From: Teratosphaeria epicoccoides
Lineage: Eukaryota; Ascomycota; Dothideomycetes; Mycosphaerellales; Teratosphaeriaceae
Direction of reading: 5' to 3'
Assembly (NCBI GenBank): GCA_021401465.1
Contig: JADDMT010000004.1
Coordinates: forward strand, 124,001 to 188,000
DNA: 64,000 bases
The position numbers and the translations under genes are program-made. The notes below the pieces were generated by a model. The model ran no database searches. It saw only the letters and a list, made by a program, of their open reading frames with translations, and was not told the origin of the DNA. Below, piece after piece: positions 1 through 10,267 of the stretch. Each line of letters opens with the position of its first letter. The first letter of the stretch is position 1.

Positions 1-1000
1 GACGGTGAAGCTCTGGGCAAGGGACGATATGGAGGGTATTTGAGATGGTTGAGGTGAGTCCTCTGAGGGTGGCTTCATGCACTGTCATGAAGAGTCTCAG
101 GAGAGCTGTAGTGCTCAACGCAGATATTACATGATGAGCCGGTGTTTGCGCGCGATCGTAGCGAGACTCGGGAGGCAATGACAGTTGACTCCACAGATAG
201 CCAGATGTGCGATCAATCGGTGACGTCAACGAGAAAGATTTGAGCAGAGCGTTCAGGTTGGCTTCAAAAGCACTCTGTGCACCTCTGGCGACACTTCCGC
301 GGCCGCCAGCCGTTTGGGACGCTGTGGATGTTGACGGGCTCATGAAGAGTACAAGGTACCATTTCATCTCCTGGAGACCCAGCAGTCTTGGGAGAAATGA
401 GGAGAGAACTGGTACCGTTGTGGTTGAATTAGGGACGTAAAGGAGTCGTTAGGGGCGAGCAGGGATCGAGCTAGAATGGCAGGTGTAATGGCACTTGAGC
501 GTCTGAAAGCTTCAACGTGCAGTCCGAGCCGCGAGAGTGGCGACATTGGGATACCGGCAAGAGCCTAGATGCAAGGTCTGGACAGCCTCGTGGTGGCGAG
601 GGCCCTTGAAGGCCGCTCGTGACGTAGCGAGCAGGAAGCCACGCCTCGTTATTTCGAATGGCCAGACCTAAGCCGAGAATGGTTCTCGATGACACTGCGT
701 GATTCTCCTCGCTTCACAGCTGGAACTCCATCTCGTCACATGGAAGACGGCAAGTGCCGCGCACTAAGGCGAGCCGCGCCCATTGTTTCGCGGAACACCT
801 CCTCCCCTCGAGGGGCGCTTTAAGCCTTCTACAAACACTCAAAGATCACTGATCCGTCAACACTCGCTTCGATGGATCTGTGTCCGACTTTGACCGACAA
901 AGACGTCCAACGAGAGCACTACGGAGGGTTGCATCGGGGTGATCGTCAGAAGGGTTGAATTCAACCCTCTTCAGGCTGCTCCAACTCAGATTTCGAGCGA
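1..1000. other. intergenic, no gene seen
   Basis: No reading frame in the first kilobase looks like a conserved protein. The short frames on both strands have no recognisable domain or plausible start context. The left end may be cut from a neighbouring gene, but I see no coding tail. Confidence 0.5.
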
Positions 1001-1174
1001 AAGTTCGAGGCGCACCTCCCAATACCTGAGCTAGCGGAGATGATACTGTTGGATCTCCATCCTCAGGTCATCTTGACGAGCATGCAATTTAACAAAGCCA
1101 TGCATGCCACGGTCCTGGGCTCACCAAAGCTGCGGTTTAAGCTCAGCCTACAGGCTGTCCAAAGCGGTTGCTAG
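1001..1174 (+). pseudogene. F-box-like gene relic
   Basis: From about 1022 to the TAG ending at 1174 the plus strand encodes a stretch that begins IPELAEMILLDLHPQVILTS and ends in LGSPKLRFKLSL. This has the pattern of a fungal F-box N-terminus: LPEL-E-ILL-L, a helix of the type LLxxQRVN, then QGSPKLQ-LF. No ATG lies in a sensible place upstream and the frame closes right after the motif, so I read it as the surviving fragment of an F-box gene. In intact proteins this motif binds Skp1 in SCF ubiquitin ligases. It lies 0.4 kb from a decayed BTB gene on the other strand. The assignment rests on the motif pattern only. Confidence 0.45.
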
Positions 1175-1581
1175 TCGTCGATCTTTGACAGGTCTCTCGA
1201 CGCAGTGATTCACCAGTGAGAGATATTTCGTGCTCTCTCGACCCGCTCTTGGTGCTTGGATTCGGTGATGATTTGGTCGATATGGGCTTGAAAGCAATTT
1301 TGGAATGGCCGGAGGACGTAAAAAGCATATGAATCCACCTGGTGCACTGATTAGGTCCATGCTAGTCTGCCAGCCGCCAGTCAAGGAGATGGGTCTCTCT
1401 CTCAACTATTGCAGCCACAGGATCGCCTGAGCAGAAGGCGCGCCTTCGCAAAGCAAACTCCGTTGCAGAACCATCTTGACAGTGGGACACCTGTACGATG
1501 CCGCTGGAGAAGTCTTCACAAGCACAAGTTGTGCTCCCCTGCCCTGCAGGGTATCCACGATTGCGAAACGGGTGAGGTGCG

Positions 1582-2315
1582 TTACATCGTCACTTTCAAG
1601 GCGGATTTGCGCTCCATAAGCGAAGGCGACATCGATCGCCGCATGGGCAATAGAGCGTGGAACACACGTCTTCCAGGGAATTCCACCGACTTGGCCTTGA
1701 ATTGGGACCTACGCTCACAGCCATGGATCAAGAGCAATTCAAAGAAGTTTGGCAAGTCGGAGTTGTCGAGCACGTCCGTGCGGAAGTGGGCCAGGTGGTG
1801 CTCGATATCGCGGAGCACAAGATCCTGGTACCCATGAACGTCCGCGGCGTCCAAGGACACATCGATGGACGCCTGCGCCCTCTCGTATGACTGATGACTC
1901 AACGCTGGGGTGCAGTGGTATAGGATGTTCAGCACATCCTTATGTGCCTTTGCAGGCTCAAGGCGTCCTTCCATGAGCTCGCCGCCCCTCGGGCTCGCTG
2001 AATCATCTCTGTGGTCTTCTCCGCCTCGCCAGGCTTGTTTGGGTCGGCATTCTCTTCGCCCCGCTGCATCAGAGTCCCGATATTGTCACCGTTGCCGAAT
2101 CTCGACTCGTATACCCACGTCCTCCTCCCCGAGCTTTCGTCTCCGCCAAGAATAGACGCATTCGTTTCTGACAAAGCCCAGCGCTCACCTAGCGATGTCT
2201 TGAATCATGTGGAATGTAGTGAAAGTTGTGCGCTGTGCAGGACCATATTCTCGTCGGCGCTGAGGTAAATTCGAACGTCGCCATCACTGAACTGTGGGAA
2301 GCTGCGAGTCGCCAT
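1582..2315 (-). pseudogene. BTB/POZ-domain protein, decayed
   Basis: Reading from an ATG at 2315, the minus strand encodes the start of a BTB/POZ domain, with FSDGDVRIYLSADENMVLHS, interrupted by an in-frame TGA at 2205-2207. The same frame resumes at once with FKTSLGERWALSE and runs to about 1930. The domain then continues in another frame from 1974, with ILYHCTPALS and a second half resembling the part of BTB proteins that lists age or body-site in a helix-rich region, ending in IEHHLAHFRTDVLDN. The two coding segments overlap with no room for an intron, so this is a frameshift. BTB proteins usually act as protein-binding adaptors, often for Cul3 ligases. With a stop and a frameshift inside the domain this copy is very likely dead. 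The TGA could derive from TGG. Confidence 0.6.
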
Positions 2316-2927
2316 TGTCCAGGTCACGTCTGTCGAGCTTTTCCACGTCGGTTCCAGATAAGATGCAATAATTTCCGTGGCAGACGTGGTCGATGCTAGG
2401 TGAGTGCTCGAAGGACCAGATCGCAAGCCAATGAGCAAGCAATAAGCGCCTGCTTCGATGGAGTGTCGCTCCGAGCGATGTATGTCTGCAAGGAATTGTT
2501 GCTCAGAGACGTCTATAGCACGTGGGTGCAACTCCACCATGTGATAGATGGAAAGCGCTATAAGCGAAAATGTCACATGTTTCACATGATTCGCGAGGCG
2601 GTCTATGGGTCAAAGACAGCCTACATCAATTAATTTTCTTCACATCACGGATGAAACGGACTCACGGAGCTATGATTGCCACACTGCTCTGTACACGCGG
2701 CGAAAAGTCGAAGCGTCGTCGAAAGAATGCCGCAAAGCCTTCCCAGTGATCCTGCCATGGTGCAAACTGTTTCAACGGATCATAGCGATAAGGATCGCAG
2801 GACAGCCAGTTCAGAGTTTCTCCACATGTTCGGCTCGTAACATGTTATCATTCCAGCAGAGGCGTTGTAAATCATATTCTACATCCATACCATATTCCAT
2901 ACACTTGCCGTCTGTCGTCATGCAAGC
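2316..2927. other. intergenic, no gene seen
   Basis: About 600 bp lie between the decayed BTB gene and the 3' end of the DAP2-like gene. It would hold the promoter of the former and the terminator of the latter. I see no convincing coding frame. Confidence 0.5.
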
Positions 2928-5660
2928 CTAGCCTACCCCGAGCACACCCCGCGGCATAGGATCCTCCGTCCTCAACCACTCGCCATTAAACGCATTGACC
3001 AGCCAATCTCTCAGCTTCTCATACACTACCCGATGCCCATTATGGAAGAAAATGCTATGATCGCTGTCCGGGAACACATGCACATCGTAATTCCTCACGT
3101 TCGCCATATCCAGCTTGTCGAGCAGACTCAGCGTGTTCTGGAAATGCACATTGTCGTCCGAGAAACCATGCATGACCAGGAAGCGCACATTTTGAGACAA
3201 GGCTGTAGCGTTGGAGACGGAGGCATTCTCGTAGCCTCCTGGATTGTGCTGAGGTGTGTGCATGTATCGCTCTGTGTAGATGGAGTCGTAGTACCGCCAA
3301 TCTGTCACGGGCGCGACGGCCATGCCATACTTGAAGGTCTGCCCGGCATCCTGCTCCATGGTCTTGAGACTCATGAAACCGCCGTAGCTCCATCCCCAGA
3401 TGGCCATGCGATCCGAATCAACATATTTCTTCTCCGCGAGCTCTTTCGCAGCAGCGATCTGCGAGTACGCCTCCCAGTATCCGATATTGCCGCGGACGAT
3501 AGTGCGTTGTTTGCGTCCGAGATATCCGGTGCCTAGACCATCGAGGCTGACGACGATGTAGCCGAGAGATGAAGCAACATAGGACTGGAAGTCGACGGTA
3601 AATTTGCGGTCGACCAACTGGAAGCCTGGGCCGTTATACAGGAAGAAGAGCACTGGGTACTTCTTCTTCGGGTCGAAGTGAGGCGGCCGCCTTTCCACCA
3701 TGTTGAGGTCGTAGCCATCCACATTTACTGTCGAAAAGACTTTTAGTGGCAATTCGCTTCTTTGGGCCAGATCTTTCAAGGCAGTATTTGTCTCGATCTC
3801 GATGACCAGCTCTGATGGATCTGTGCTGGAGGGTGTAGAGAGCACCTTCTGGTAAGGAATATCTGGACCAGCGTAAGAAAGGAGCATGAATTGGGAGCCT
3901 TTCGAGAATGTGGCGTCGTAGTAGCCGATGGATGAAGTGTCGGTCACGGCTTCGATGCTGGACGGGCCCTTCAATAGATCCACTGTATAGATATGCCTCT
4001 GCGTGCTTCCATGCTTCGTGGAAACAAAATACACTAGGTTGTTCTTCAGGTCGACAGCAGATGGCGCCTTGACAACCTCCCACTCGCCTTCGGTAAGCAT
4101 CTGCGGCGTGGCATTAAAGAGTGGGCTGAAGTATGCCAAATGATCGAAGCCCTCATGTATGAATGTGTCCACATATCCGTCGTGCGGCCGTCCGGCGTCG
4201 GCATCGGCAGGAACGAACGTTGTGCTTTCCGTAATCTCGAGCCACCCGCCATCGAGTTTCTGGACGTCGCGCTCGCGGACAGTCTTACCTGACCGTGCAT
4301 TGGCGTCAATCAAGATGGTCTTCAGGACATCCTGCTCGCGGTTCGTGGAGCGCACGATGACTTTGCCCGTCTTGCCCGCCCACACCACTTCTGTGATGAT
4401 GCGGTCGTCGTCGGAAAAGTCACCCTCAATGGGTACCGTGAAAACATCCCCTTTCTCGACATCGTAGAATTGCAGGCTGACGAACGGATTGGGCGCACCA
4501 GCTTTAGGATACTTGATCTGTCGCGTTTCTGGATAGTTCTCCTGGCCTTTTTGCTTCCTAGCTCCCGTGGGACTGCTGAAGAAGTACTGCACAGGGTAGC
4601 TCGGCACCTTACTTTCATCTGTCCGGAAATACGCGACGAACTTGCCATCTCCGTCCCACCACGTGGCAGATTCTCCGGCGAGAACTTCCTCCTCGTATAC
4701 CCAATCCGGCACACCATAGAAAAGCTCACTACCACCATCGGTGGTGATCCGTTGAGCCTCGGACGCGTCAAGGTGTCTAATAAAGAGATTGTTATCGCGC
4801 GTGAACACAACCGCGTTGCTCTGCGGACTCCACTGCGCAACCTGCACCCGGCCATAAAGGCTGTTGGGGTCGAGAGCCTCGCCCTTCTGAGTCTCAACAT
4901 CGAATATCCAGTACCGGCCAGTCCCGCTATGCCGCCAGTTCGATTTGTAGTCGCTGCGTACCAAGACCTTTTTGTGGTTTGGACTGGGCCATGCTTCCTC
5001 AACAAGCACTCTCTCCTTCCCAGCTTCAAAGTCATTGTACTTCATCAACGTCTTGGAATGTGACCTTTGCACCTCAATATCTTCGCCTCGATACCGCACG
5101 TCCTCAACGACTAGGTAGTCTCTGACACCGTCACCGCCACGTTCAAGCAGCAGGCCGTCCTCACCGTTGGGGCCTGCTATCCATCTGATCTCGTGCTTGT
5201 GTGCGAACCATTGCCCCGTCAACACCTGCTCTAATGTCACTTTCTTCCCATTACCCTGCGTCACAGTCGCATGCGGGTCGTGCGGCCTCGCACTATGCGA
5301 CACATGCCTGTCTTGGCTCAAGAACAAGAAGAATGCCGCTACCCAGCCAACAAGCCCCACTCCGATCAGCACGTAGAATATTCGCCTGGCTTTCTTGTCA
5401 CTAGGGTTCTGCTGCCGCTGCCATACCATCTCCTCCATATCATCCTCTGACGCCTTGTACAAAGCTTCTCTTGCGTTTAATGCATCCTTGTCTGACATGT
5501 GTTCCAGCACCAGGGAGGTGGTTGACGCTGAGGATCGCGAACGCCTGCCGTCTCTCTCTTCTTGAACATCCACATCGCGAGTAAGAGGTTGCGATTCAGC
5601 GCTATGGAACTCATTCGCCATGGCCCGGTTGACGGAGGGTGTGCGGCGATGGAGGCCCAT
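2928..5660 (-). CDS. dapB: vacuolar type II membrane dipeptidyl aminopeptidase (DAP2/DapB type)
   Basis: This single-exon gene of 910 aa starts at the ATG at 5660, encoding MGLHRRTPSV; the open frame upstream of it has no ATG. A cytosolic tail is followed by one signal-anchor helix (FYVLIGVGLVGWVAAFFLF, about residues 90-110). Next comes a beta-propeller domain with the DPP-IV double-Glu signature (YEEEVL), then an alpha/beta hydrolase domain. The catalytic serine lies in GWSYGGF (about residue 757), the aspartate in HGFSDDNVHF and the histidine in DSDHSIFFH near the C-terminus. These are the S9B family triad. Homologues (yeast Dap2 and Ste13) remove X-Pro or X-Ala dipeptides in the vacuole or Golgi. 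The size and the lack of a cleavable signal peptide favour the vacuolar membrane form over the secreted DPP-IV. Confidence 0.93.
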   Translation of the reverse strand: MGLHRRTPSVNRAMANEFHSAESQPLTRDVDVQEERDGRRSRSSASTTSLVLEHMSDKDALNAREALYKASEDDMEEMVWQRQQNPSDKKARRIFYVLIGVGLVGWVAAFFLFLSQDRHVSHSARPHDPHATVTQGNGKKVTLEQVLTGQWFAHKHEIRWIAGPNGEDGLLLERGGDGVRDYLVVEDVRYRGEDIEVQRSHSKTLMKYNDFEAGKERVLVEEAWPSPNHKKVLVRSDYKSNWRHSGTGRYWIFDVETQKGEALDPNSLYGRVQVAQWSPQSNAVVFTRDNNLFIRHLDASEAQRITTDGGSELFYGVPDWVYEEEVLAGESATWWDGDGKFVAYFRTDESKVPSYPVQYFFSSPTGARKQKGQENYPETRQIKYPKAGAPNPFVSLQFYDVEKGDVFTVPIEGDFSDDDRIITEVVWAGKTGKVIVRSTNREQDVLKTILIDANARSGKTVRERDVQKLDGGWLEITESTTFVPADADAGRPHDGYVDTFIHEGFDHLAYFSPLFNATPQMLTEGEWEVVKAPSAVDLKNNLVYFVSTKHGSTQRHIYTVDLLKGPSSIEAVTDTSSIGYYDATFSKGSQFMLLSYAGPDIPYQKVLSTPSSTDPSELVIEIETNTALKDLAQRSELPLKVFSTVNVDGYDLNMVERRPPHFDPKKKYPVLFFLYNGPGFQLVDRKFTVDFQSYVASSLGYIVVSLDGLGTGYLGRKQRTIVRGNIGYWEAYSQIAAAKELAEKKYVDSDRMAIWGWSYGGFMSLKTMEQDAGQTFKYGMAVAPVTDWRYYDSIYTERYMHTPQHNPGGYENASVSNATALSQNVRFLVMHGFSDDNVHFQNTLSLLDKLDMANVRNYDVHVFPDSDHSIFFHNGHRVVYEKLRDWLVNAFNGEWLRTEDPMPRGVLGVG

Positions 5661-6486
5661 GGCCGCCTCGAAGCCTGCAAGCGCCCTTGGATTCCTCTCT
5701 GCCACCCTGGCGGCTTCTGTACAGCTTTCTTATTCCACCATATGAACCTACACTTCCTCCTCCGCAGCACCGCAGTATGTACGGATTCAACAACAAAGAA
5801 GGCGACATTTATTTGTGTTCTGTTGATCTTGACACACGATGCGGAGCGACCCCCAGCGATCAGCAACTGGGGGTCCCTTGGTCCACGACGCGAAGTTGAG
5901 CCATGACACGCAACATCTTTGTTCTGCCATTCCACTATATGCGAAGCTCATCGTTATTGACTACTTCATACGGCACAAAGAAACACACAAGCACCCCACA
6001 GTGGACACAGCAAAGCATATCGGCAAAGAATTCGCCAAACACTTTGCGCCCATGGCCACCAGTAAAGCACCAGAGAGCAAATCGCTGAGAACAACAGGCC
6101 CGCGGCAGCAATGGAGAAGTAAAACATGTGTTTTCGCGTCTCTCTCTCATGACTAGAGAGATACATGTAAGGCGGCCAGAGTCGGGCAGAAGGATGGACC
6201 GTCATGTGCTGAAAATCTGTGTATATTCCAACAGAGTCTGCATGTGGCTCGACCACTGTCAGGTTATTGAAGCCAGATTAATTCAATATGGTGAAAGTGC
6301 AATCCGACGAGCCTAAGGCCTCGTTAAATTGGTAAATGTTGCCTCCAATTATTGTGAGTCACATCGTACTCATCAAAGAGCACTATCCCGAATGAACCCG
6401 CTCCCACAAATGAACCCGCTCCCGCTATGCAAGTCTTAGTCTCGTTGTCATGTTCGCATCATTCCTGTACACTTGCATCCTCAACC
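5661..6486. other. intergenic with an 18-bp direct repeat
   Basis: This region is the promoter and 5' leader of the DAP2-like gene and the 3' region of the SPT2 gene; both are on the minus strand. No gene is seen. Just downstream of SPT2, at 6391-6423, AATGAACCCGCTCCC occurs twice with an 18-bp period. Short frames here lack domain content. Confidence 0.5.
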
Positions 6487-7566
6487 TTAATACCTCTTTC
6501 TCGCTGCTGCATTCTTGCTCAGCGCCTCCAGCTTCTTCTTTCGCTCCAGCTTCACCCGCCTGAGCCTCTCTTCCTCCTCAAGCGCCTCCATGTCCTCCTT
6601 CCTCGCCGCCTTAAGTGCCGCACTTTCCTCATGTTCCATATCGTCAAAACCAGCCTCCATATCGTCCTCAGAGTCGTAGTCTTCCTCTTCCTCTTCATCC
6701 TCTGCCTCATCAAGGTCTGACCAAGAGGCATACCCACCGTATTTGTCTTGTGCCGCACCCTTCTTCGGTGCTGGCTTCGGTACAGAACCTGCTGCCTTCA
6801 TCGTGCCTCTGTAGCTGATCGGCTCTGGAGCTGCCTTCTTCATCGTACCCTTGTATGTGACCGGCTCGGCCGCTTTCTTCTGCACACCGCCAGCCTTGCC
6901 TACTGGTGTCCCGCTTCGACTACGGTCATTCTGCGCCGCTCCAAATTTTCTTGCTCCCTTTTGATGTGCCTTCTGCTCCGCCAAAAGCTTCTCCCGTTCC
7001 TTTCTCGAGAGCTTCTCGACAGTCTTGTGCTTGATGACGCCAACCATTGGATCCTTCTTTGCCGCCTGCTGCGCCTTGGCTCGCTCCAGGATGGCCGCAA
7101 ATCCTTTCTTTTGGGGTGCATCTGTAGGCGTGCCAGGTGCAGATGTTGCAGGCTTTGGCGATGACTTCACCGCGGACTTTTGTGAATTCAATAGACTGGT
7201 GCCGGGCGTGTTCGGTCGGAAGGATGGCTGGCCCGGCTTGCTGAGCTGGAACCGTCCCGAAGGTGCTGCAGTCGGCCTGCTCGGTGCGCCATTCTGCTTA
7301 GTCTTCGCGGCTTTCGCTACCACTCCTGATGTTGGCTCCTCCGCCACTCTCTTCACGCCCGCCGCCGCATTGTTTGCGGTCAGCTTGAAACGATCTGCCG
7401 GAGCCGCTGCCTGGGGCGTCGCTGGCTTCGGAGCGCTCGATATTGGTGACTGAGGCTGCGCGGTTCTCCCGACTGATGATAATAGTGATGAGAATGACTG
7501 CGAATGTGAGTCAGCTTTCGGCCACGTACATGGTCGCAGCAGAACAGAAAATACCGTCATGGTCAT
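6487..7566 (-). CDS. spt2: SPT2 chromatin protein
   Basis: Two exons give 340 aa: 7566-7555 (ATGACCATGACG) and 7497-6487. The 57-nt intron 7554-7498 has GTATTT at the donor, CTGAC as branch site and CAG at the acceptor. Splicing joins MTMT to SFSSLLSSVG, which fits the usual N-terminus. The protein is highly charged and disordered: a Pro/Ala/Ser-rich first half, a KKGFAAILERAKAQQ helix, two copies of a YKGTMKKA or YRGTMKAA motif, and an acidic patch. The conserved C-terminal SPT2 helix contains DDMEAGFDDMEHEE followed by Arg/Lys-rich coiled coil. SPT2 family proteins are histone H3-H4 chaperones that bind DNA and help keep nucleosomes in place during transcription elongation. Nuclear location is inferred from the family. 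Confidence 0.9.
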   Translation of the reverse strand: MTMTVFSVLLRPCTWPKADSHSQSFSSLLSSVGRTAQPQSPISSAPKPATPQAAAPADRFKLTANNAAAGVKRVAEEPTSGVVAKAAKTKQNGAPSRPTAAPSGRFQLSKPGQPSFRPNTPGTSLLNSQKSAVKSSPKPATSAPGTPTDAPQKKGFAAILERAKAQQAAKKDPMVGVIKHKTVEKLSRKEREKLLAEQKAHQKGARKFGAAQNDRSRSGTPVGKAGGVQKKAAEPVTYKGTMKKAAPEPISYRGTMKAAGSVPKPAPKKGAAQDKYGGYASWSDLDEAEDEEEEEDYDSEDDMEAGFDDMEHEESAALKAARKEDMEALEEEERLRRVKLERKKKLEALSKNAAARKRY

Positions 7567-8057
7567 GTTGCGCCTCTTATCTCCGCCGAAAGTCGGCGGT
7601 AGCAATGGTCATGCTGTAAGTCGGAGAGAAATGCTACGGCAGATGGTGTGGAGGAGAAGGATGAGTCACTTATACTGTACTGTTTGGCAGCAACCGTGGC
7701 GAAACGTGTCGAAAGTGAAGAAGGTCGAAGCTAATGCGCAGCAACGCCGCGTTCGATTAGCGCAACAGCGGCTCACGACATCACATTGCTCTCCGAACAA
7801 AATGGTATGATCCCCCGAACATTTTTGAGTCTGACACGGGAGATAGATAGGGCATTGATATGTGCCGCGAAACGCCTGCAGCGATGAACGAGTCAAGACC
7901 GAGGGAAAAGCACATAATGAGCTCGAAAGTGCATGTGTAAAGGCGAATGTGAATGCAGCTATGCTCCTGACAATAACAAGCAATTCGTGAGGAACCTATC
8001 TGTCTGACACAAATACTGTCGCCACCAAAGCAAGCCCGCGAAGAAGCGAGATGTACT
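7567..8057. other. intergenic, SPT2 promoter side
   Basis: About 490 bp lie upstream of SPT2 and downstream of a decayed coiled-coil gene. No coding frame is convincing. Confidence 0.5.
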
Positions 8058-8568
8058 TCACCCTGTGACTCCCCGATGACTATCCACCACGCCCTGCAGG
8101 CGTGCCAGTCCAGCTTCTTTCGCAGCAAGTTCCTGTCGAAGCCGCTGCACCTTTTGTGCTTGCGAGTCTCAATCCTCAATCGCCTTCTGAAAGTTGTTCG
8201 CGCGGTCTGCCGCTGGCCCTGCTCGAATCGCTCTCTCTGTCGCTCGCTTCGCAGCCTCAGCTGCTCCTCTACCTACTGAGCCTCCCGTTCCTTGCGGTCT
8301 GCCTCCGCCCTTTGCCTGCTCCGCGTGCTCCCTTGCTCCTTCTGCCCGCTGCATTGATCTGGTCGCCTCGGCCCTCGCTGCGTGCGCTGCCCATGCTCTG
8401 CCTTCCTCGCCTCCTCTGCCTCTCTCGCCTCCCGCCTGTCTCGCCTCCTGCCTTTCTCGCCTCCTACCTCTCTCGCCTCCTCTGGCTTTGCCGGGACAGG
8501 CCACTTGGGCTGCACCACTTTGAACGAAGGTGCTGTGCCTCTTTCGGTTAACAAGAACCTTTGGTGCG
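8058..8568 (-). pseudogene. coiled-coil protein gene, decayed
   Basis: The minus strand carries Glu/Arg/Gln-rich coiled-coil coding in more than one frame. From about 8554 one frame reads PKWPVPAKPEEAREV, followed by Arg/Glu repeats, and meets an in-frame TAG at 8273-8275; beyond the stop it continues as VEEQLRLRSERQRERFEQ. A second frame takes over with ANNFQKAIED, hits TGA at 8169-8171, and continues as QKVQRLRQELAAKEAGLARL to a TGA at 8058-8060. The heptad pattern in these segments is too regular to be chance. Two in-frame stops plus a frameshift mark it as broken. The original N-terminus may be the ATG at 8568 (MNAPKVLVN). No family can be named. A 16-bp minisatellite lies in the middle and may have caused the frame loss. 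Confidence 0.5.
8405..8484. repeat. 16-bp pyrimidine/purine minisatellite, about 5 copies
   Basis: About five imperfect copies of TCTCGCCTCCTGCCTB stand head to tail. One strand is almost purely pyrimidine. The unit length is not a multiple of three, so gain or loss of copies shifts the frame of the coiled-coil gene it sits in. Confidence 0.75.
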
Positions 8569-8890
8569 TTCATTGTTGCTGTCATAAGGAAACGATTTTC
8601 TAGAGAGTTGCTTCTCGTAGATGGCGAAACATACAACTCCTTCACGATTCAAGCCAACTTGCGGATGCTCGTTTCCCGGGTGATCGGTAGACGTGTCGTC
8701 AAACTCGCTCCAAGTAAGATGCTGTACAACTTAGGCAATGTAGTGCCTGTTACCGGGCAGGTGAGCGTTGACTCCTATGAGGCGGTAGATGTAATCAGAC
8801 TTCAGGGCTTGATCCGGGAGGCAAGCATCTGAGGAGATACAACTTGACGAATGACACTCTACCACCAAAGTAGAAGCTCAAAATTACCTA

Positions 8891-9420
8891 ATGAACGTCT
8901 CGGCATCGGACGACTGGTATCACGCTGAGAAGTGGCGTCAGGCGGCAGAGTGCATCTATGCGGGCGTCGAAGCACAATGCAGCCCGGACTCGGAAGCTGA
9001 GCAGGAGGCCTTGCGCGAGCTACGCGAGAGCCTCGATCAAGTTGAGCAGTGGCAGGATGAGGACCGCTCAGTGAGAAGGAGTGTGAAGCAGGTGGTGGTA
9101 GAGGAGCACGAGACTGGAAGTGCTGACATCCAAGTTGAGGTACGGAACATGGAGCCAGATTGTCGCGCCCGACATCTACGAGCCTTCCGAAATGACGCCA
9201 TTGGCAAAGGTGAACCTTCACGCCAAGTATGGAAGCCTGAGCTGTCATCCTTCTCTTGCTAACAGAGACGAGCTGTCGCATGGGTTGCGGAGCTCGTCTT
9301 GTAAGTCCCAGAACGCAGCTTTCACCGCGGACTCTTCTCTACAGAACCAGCCGAGGTATGTTCGAGACAACACTATCATAAATTTTCTAATTGATACATG
9401 CGATTAGTACATCTGAATTG
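8891..9420 (+). CDS. possible multi-exon hypothetical protein
   Basis: From ATG 8891 a frame encodes an acidic, helical N-terminus (MNVSASDDWYHAEKWRQA, then EQEALRELRESLDQVEQWQD) with no known domain. The single frame loses coding character after about 9138. The neighbouring frame then reads DIYEPSEMTPLAKV. Candidate introns follow: 9211 GTGAAC to AACAG, 9300 GTAAGT to CTACAG, and 9357 GTATGT with TCTAAT branch to TTAG. Such a spliced model would continue with RRAVAWVAELVL. I cannot fix the exon boundaries or the stop, so the end given is approximate. A decayed gene is equally possible. Confidence 0.25.
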
Positions 9421-9863
9421 CGTCGCTCCTCTTAACAGCATGAACAGACGGAGGAGGGGGGGCAGACGGAGGAAGGGTCACATATATCTTGCCTGTCTCT
9501 CTCTTGCACCTCGTCTGCTTATCTCGCATACGATCTCCAAGATGTGCTGATAGTACCGCTGCGCTCGCTCGCATCTCAAGTAATGTATACTTGTGTGGAT
9601 TTCAAGCTACGTGCAACTTGGAGAGTCACTGGCGGCGGAAAGACCCGACGCGCCAAGATTTCGAATTATGTCGCTGCGGAACACCGCACGTAGTCAACTC
9701 AGCACGACAACCTTTCAGAACTTGAAGATCAGTCTGCCTTGCGGCTTAAATTGATTGATTCTCCTGTTCCACCCTTTCTACAACAATCGCAACAGTACGC
9801 GACACCATTACCTTGTGCCACGATCCCATTGTCAGACTAACGAACTTGAAGAACCCTGACAAA
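9421..9863. other. promoter region of the P2 gene
   Basis: This is the upstream region of the ribosomal P2 gene. It contains pyrimidine-rich stretches near 9485-9540 and 9765-9790, as is common before highly expressed fungal genes. No reading frame is convincing. Confidence 0.4.
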
Positions 9864-10267
9864 ATGAAGCATCTTGCAGCATACCTTCTTCTCGGCCTGG
9901 GCGGTAACACCAGCCCATCCGCTGAGGACATCAAGGAGGTTCTGGGCTCTGTTGGCATTGAGGCCGATGAGGAGCGCCTCACCCAGCTTCTGAAGGAGCT
10001 CGAGGGCAAGGATATCAACGAGGTATCTCATGGACTCTGCAGATGCGAAAACTGGTTGAGCACGTCGCTGATTTTGGGCAGCTCATCGCGGAAGGATCCA
10101 CCAAGCTCGCCTCCGTCCCGTCTGGCGGAGCAGGTGGTGCTGCTGCTCCGGCTGCTGGTGGCGCCGCCGCTGGTGGTGCTGCTGCCGCCGAGGAGGCTCC
10201 AGCCGCTGCCAAGGAAGAGGAGAAGGAAGAGTCCGACGAAGACATGGGCTTTGGTCTCTTCGACTAA
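9864..10267 (+). CDS. rpp2: 60S acidic ribosomal protein P2
   Basis: Exons 9864-10022 and 10082-10267 give 114 aa. The 59-nt intron runs GTATCT to GGGCAG and falls after KDINE. The N-terminal dimerisation domain starts MKHLAAYLLLGLGG and includes ADEERLTQLLKELEGKD. A Gly/Ala-rich hinge (PSGGAGGAAAPAAGG) follows. The protein ends in the universally conserved acidic tail EESDEDMGFGLFD, which recruits elongation factors to the ribosomal stalk. P1 starts differently, so this is P2. It stands in tandem with the ribosomal S15 gene, about 560 bp apart on the same strand. Confidence 0.97.

Noticed and set aside
4322..5035. 237-codon minus frame inside the DAP2-like gene
   Set aside because: It is a shadow of the true gene in another frame on the same strand; Arg/Ser-biased and without domains.
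5661..5705. Extra 15 codons at the start of the DAP2-like gene
   Set aside because: The first codon there is GTG; the first ATG is at 5660.
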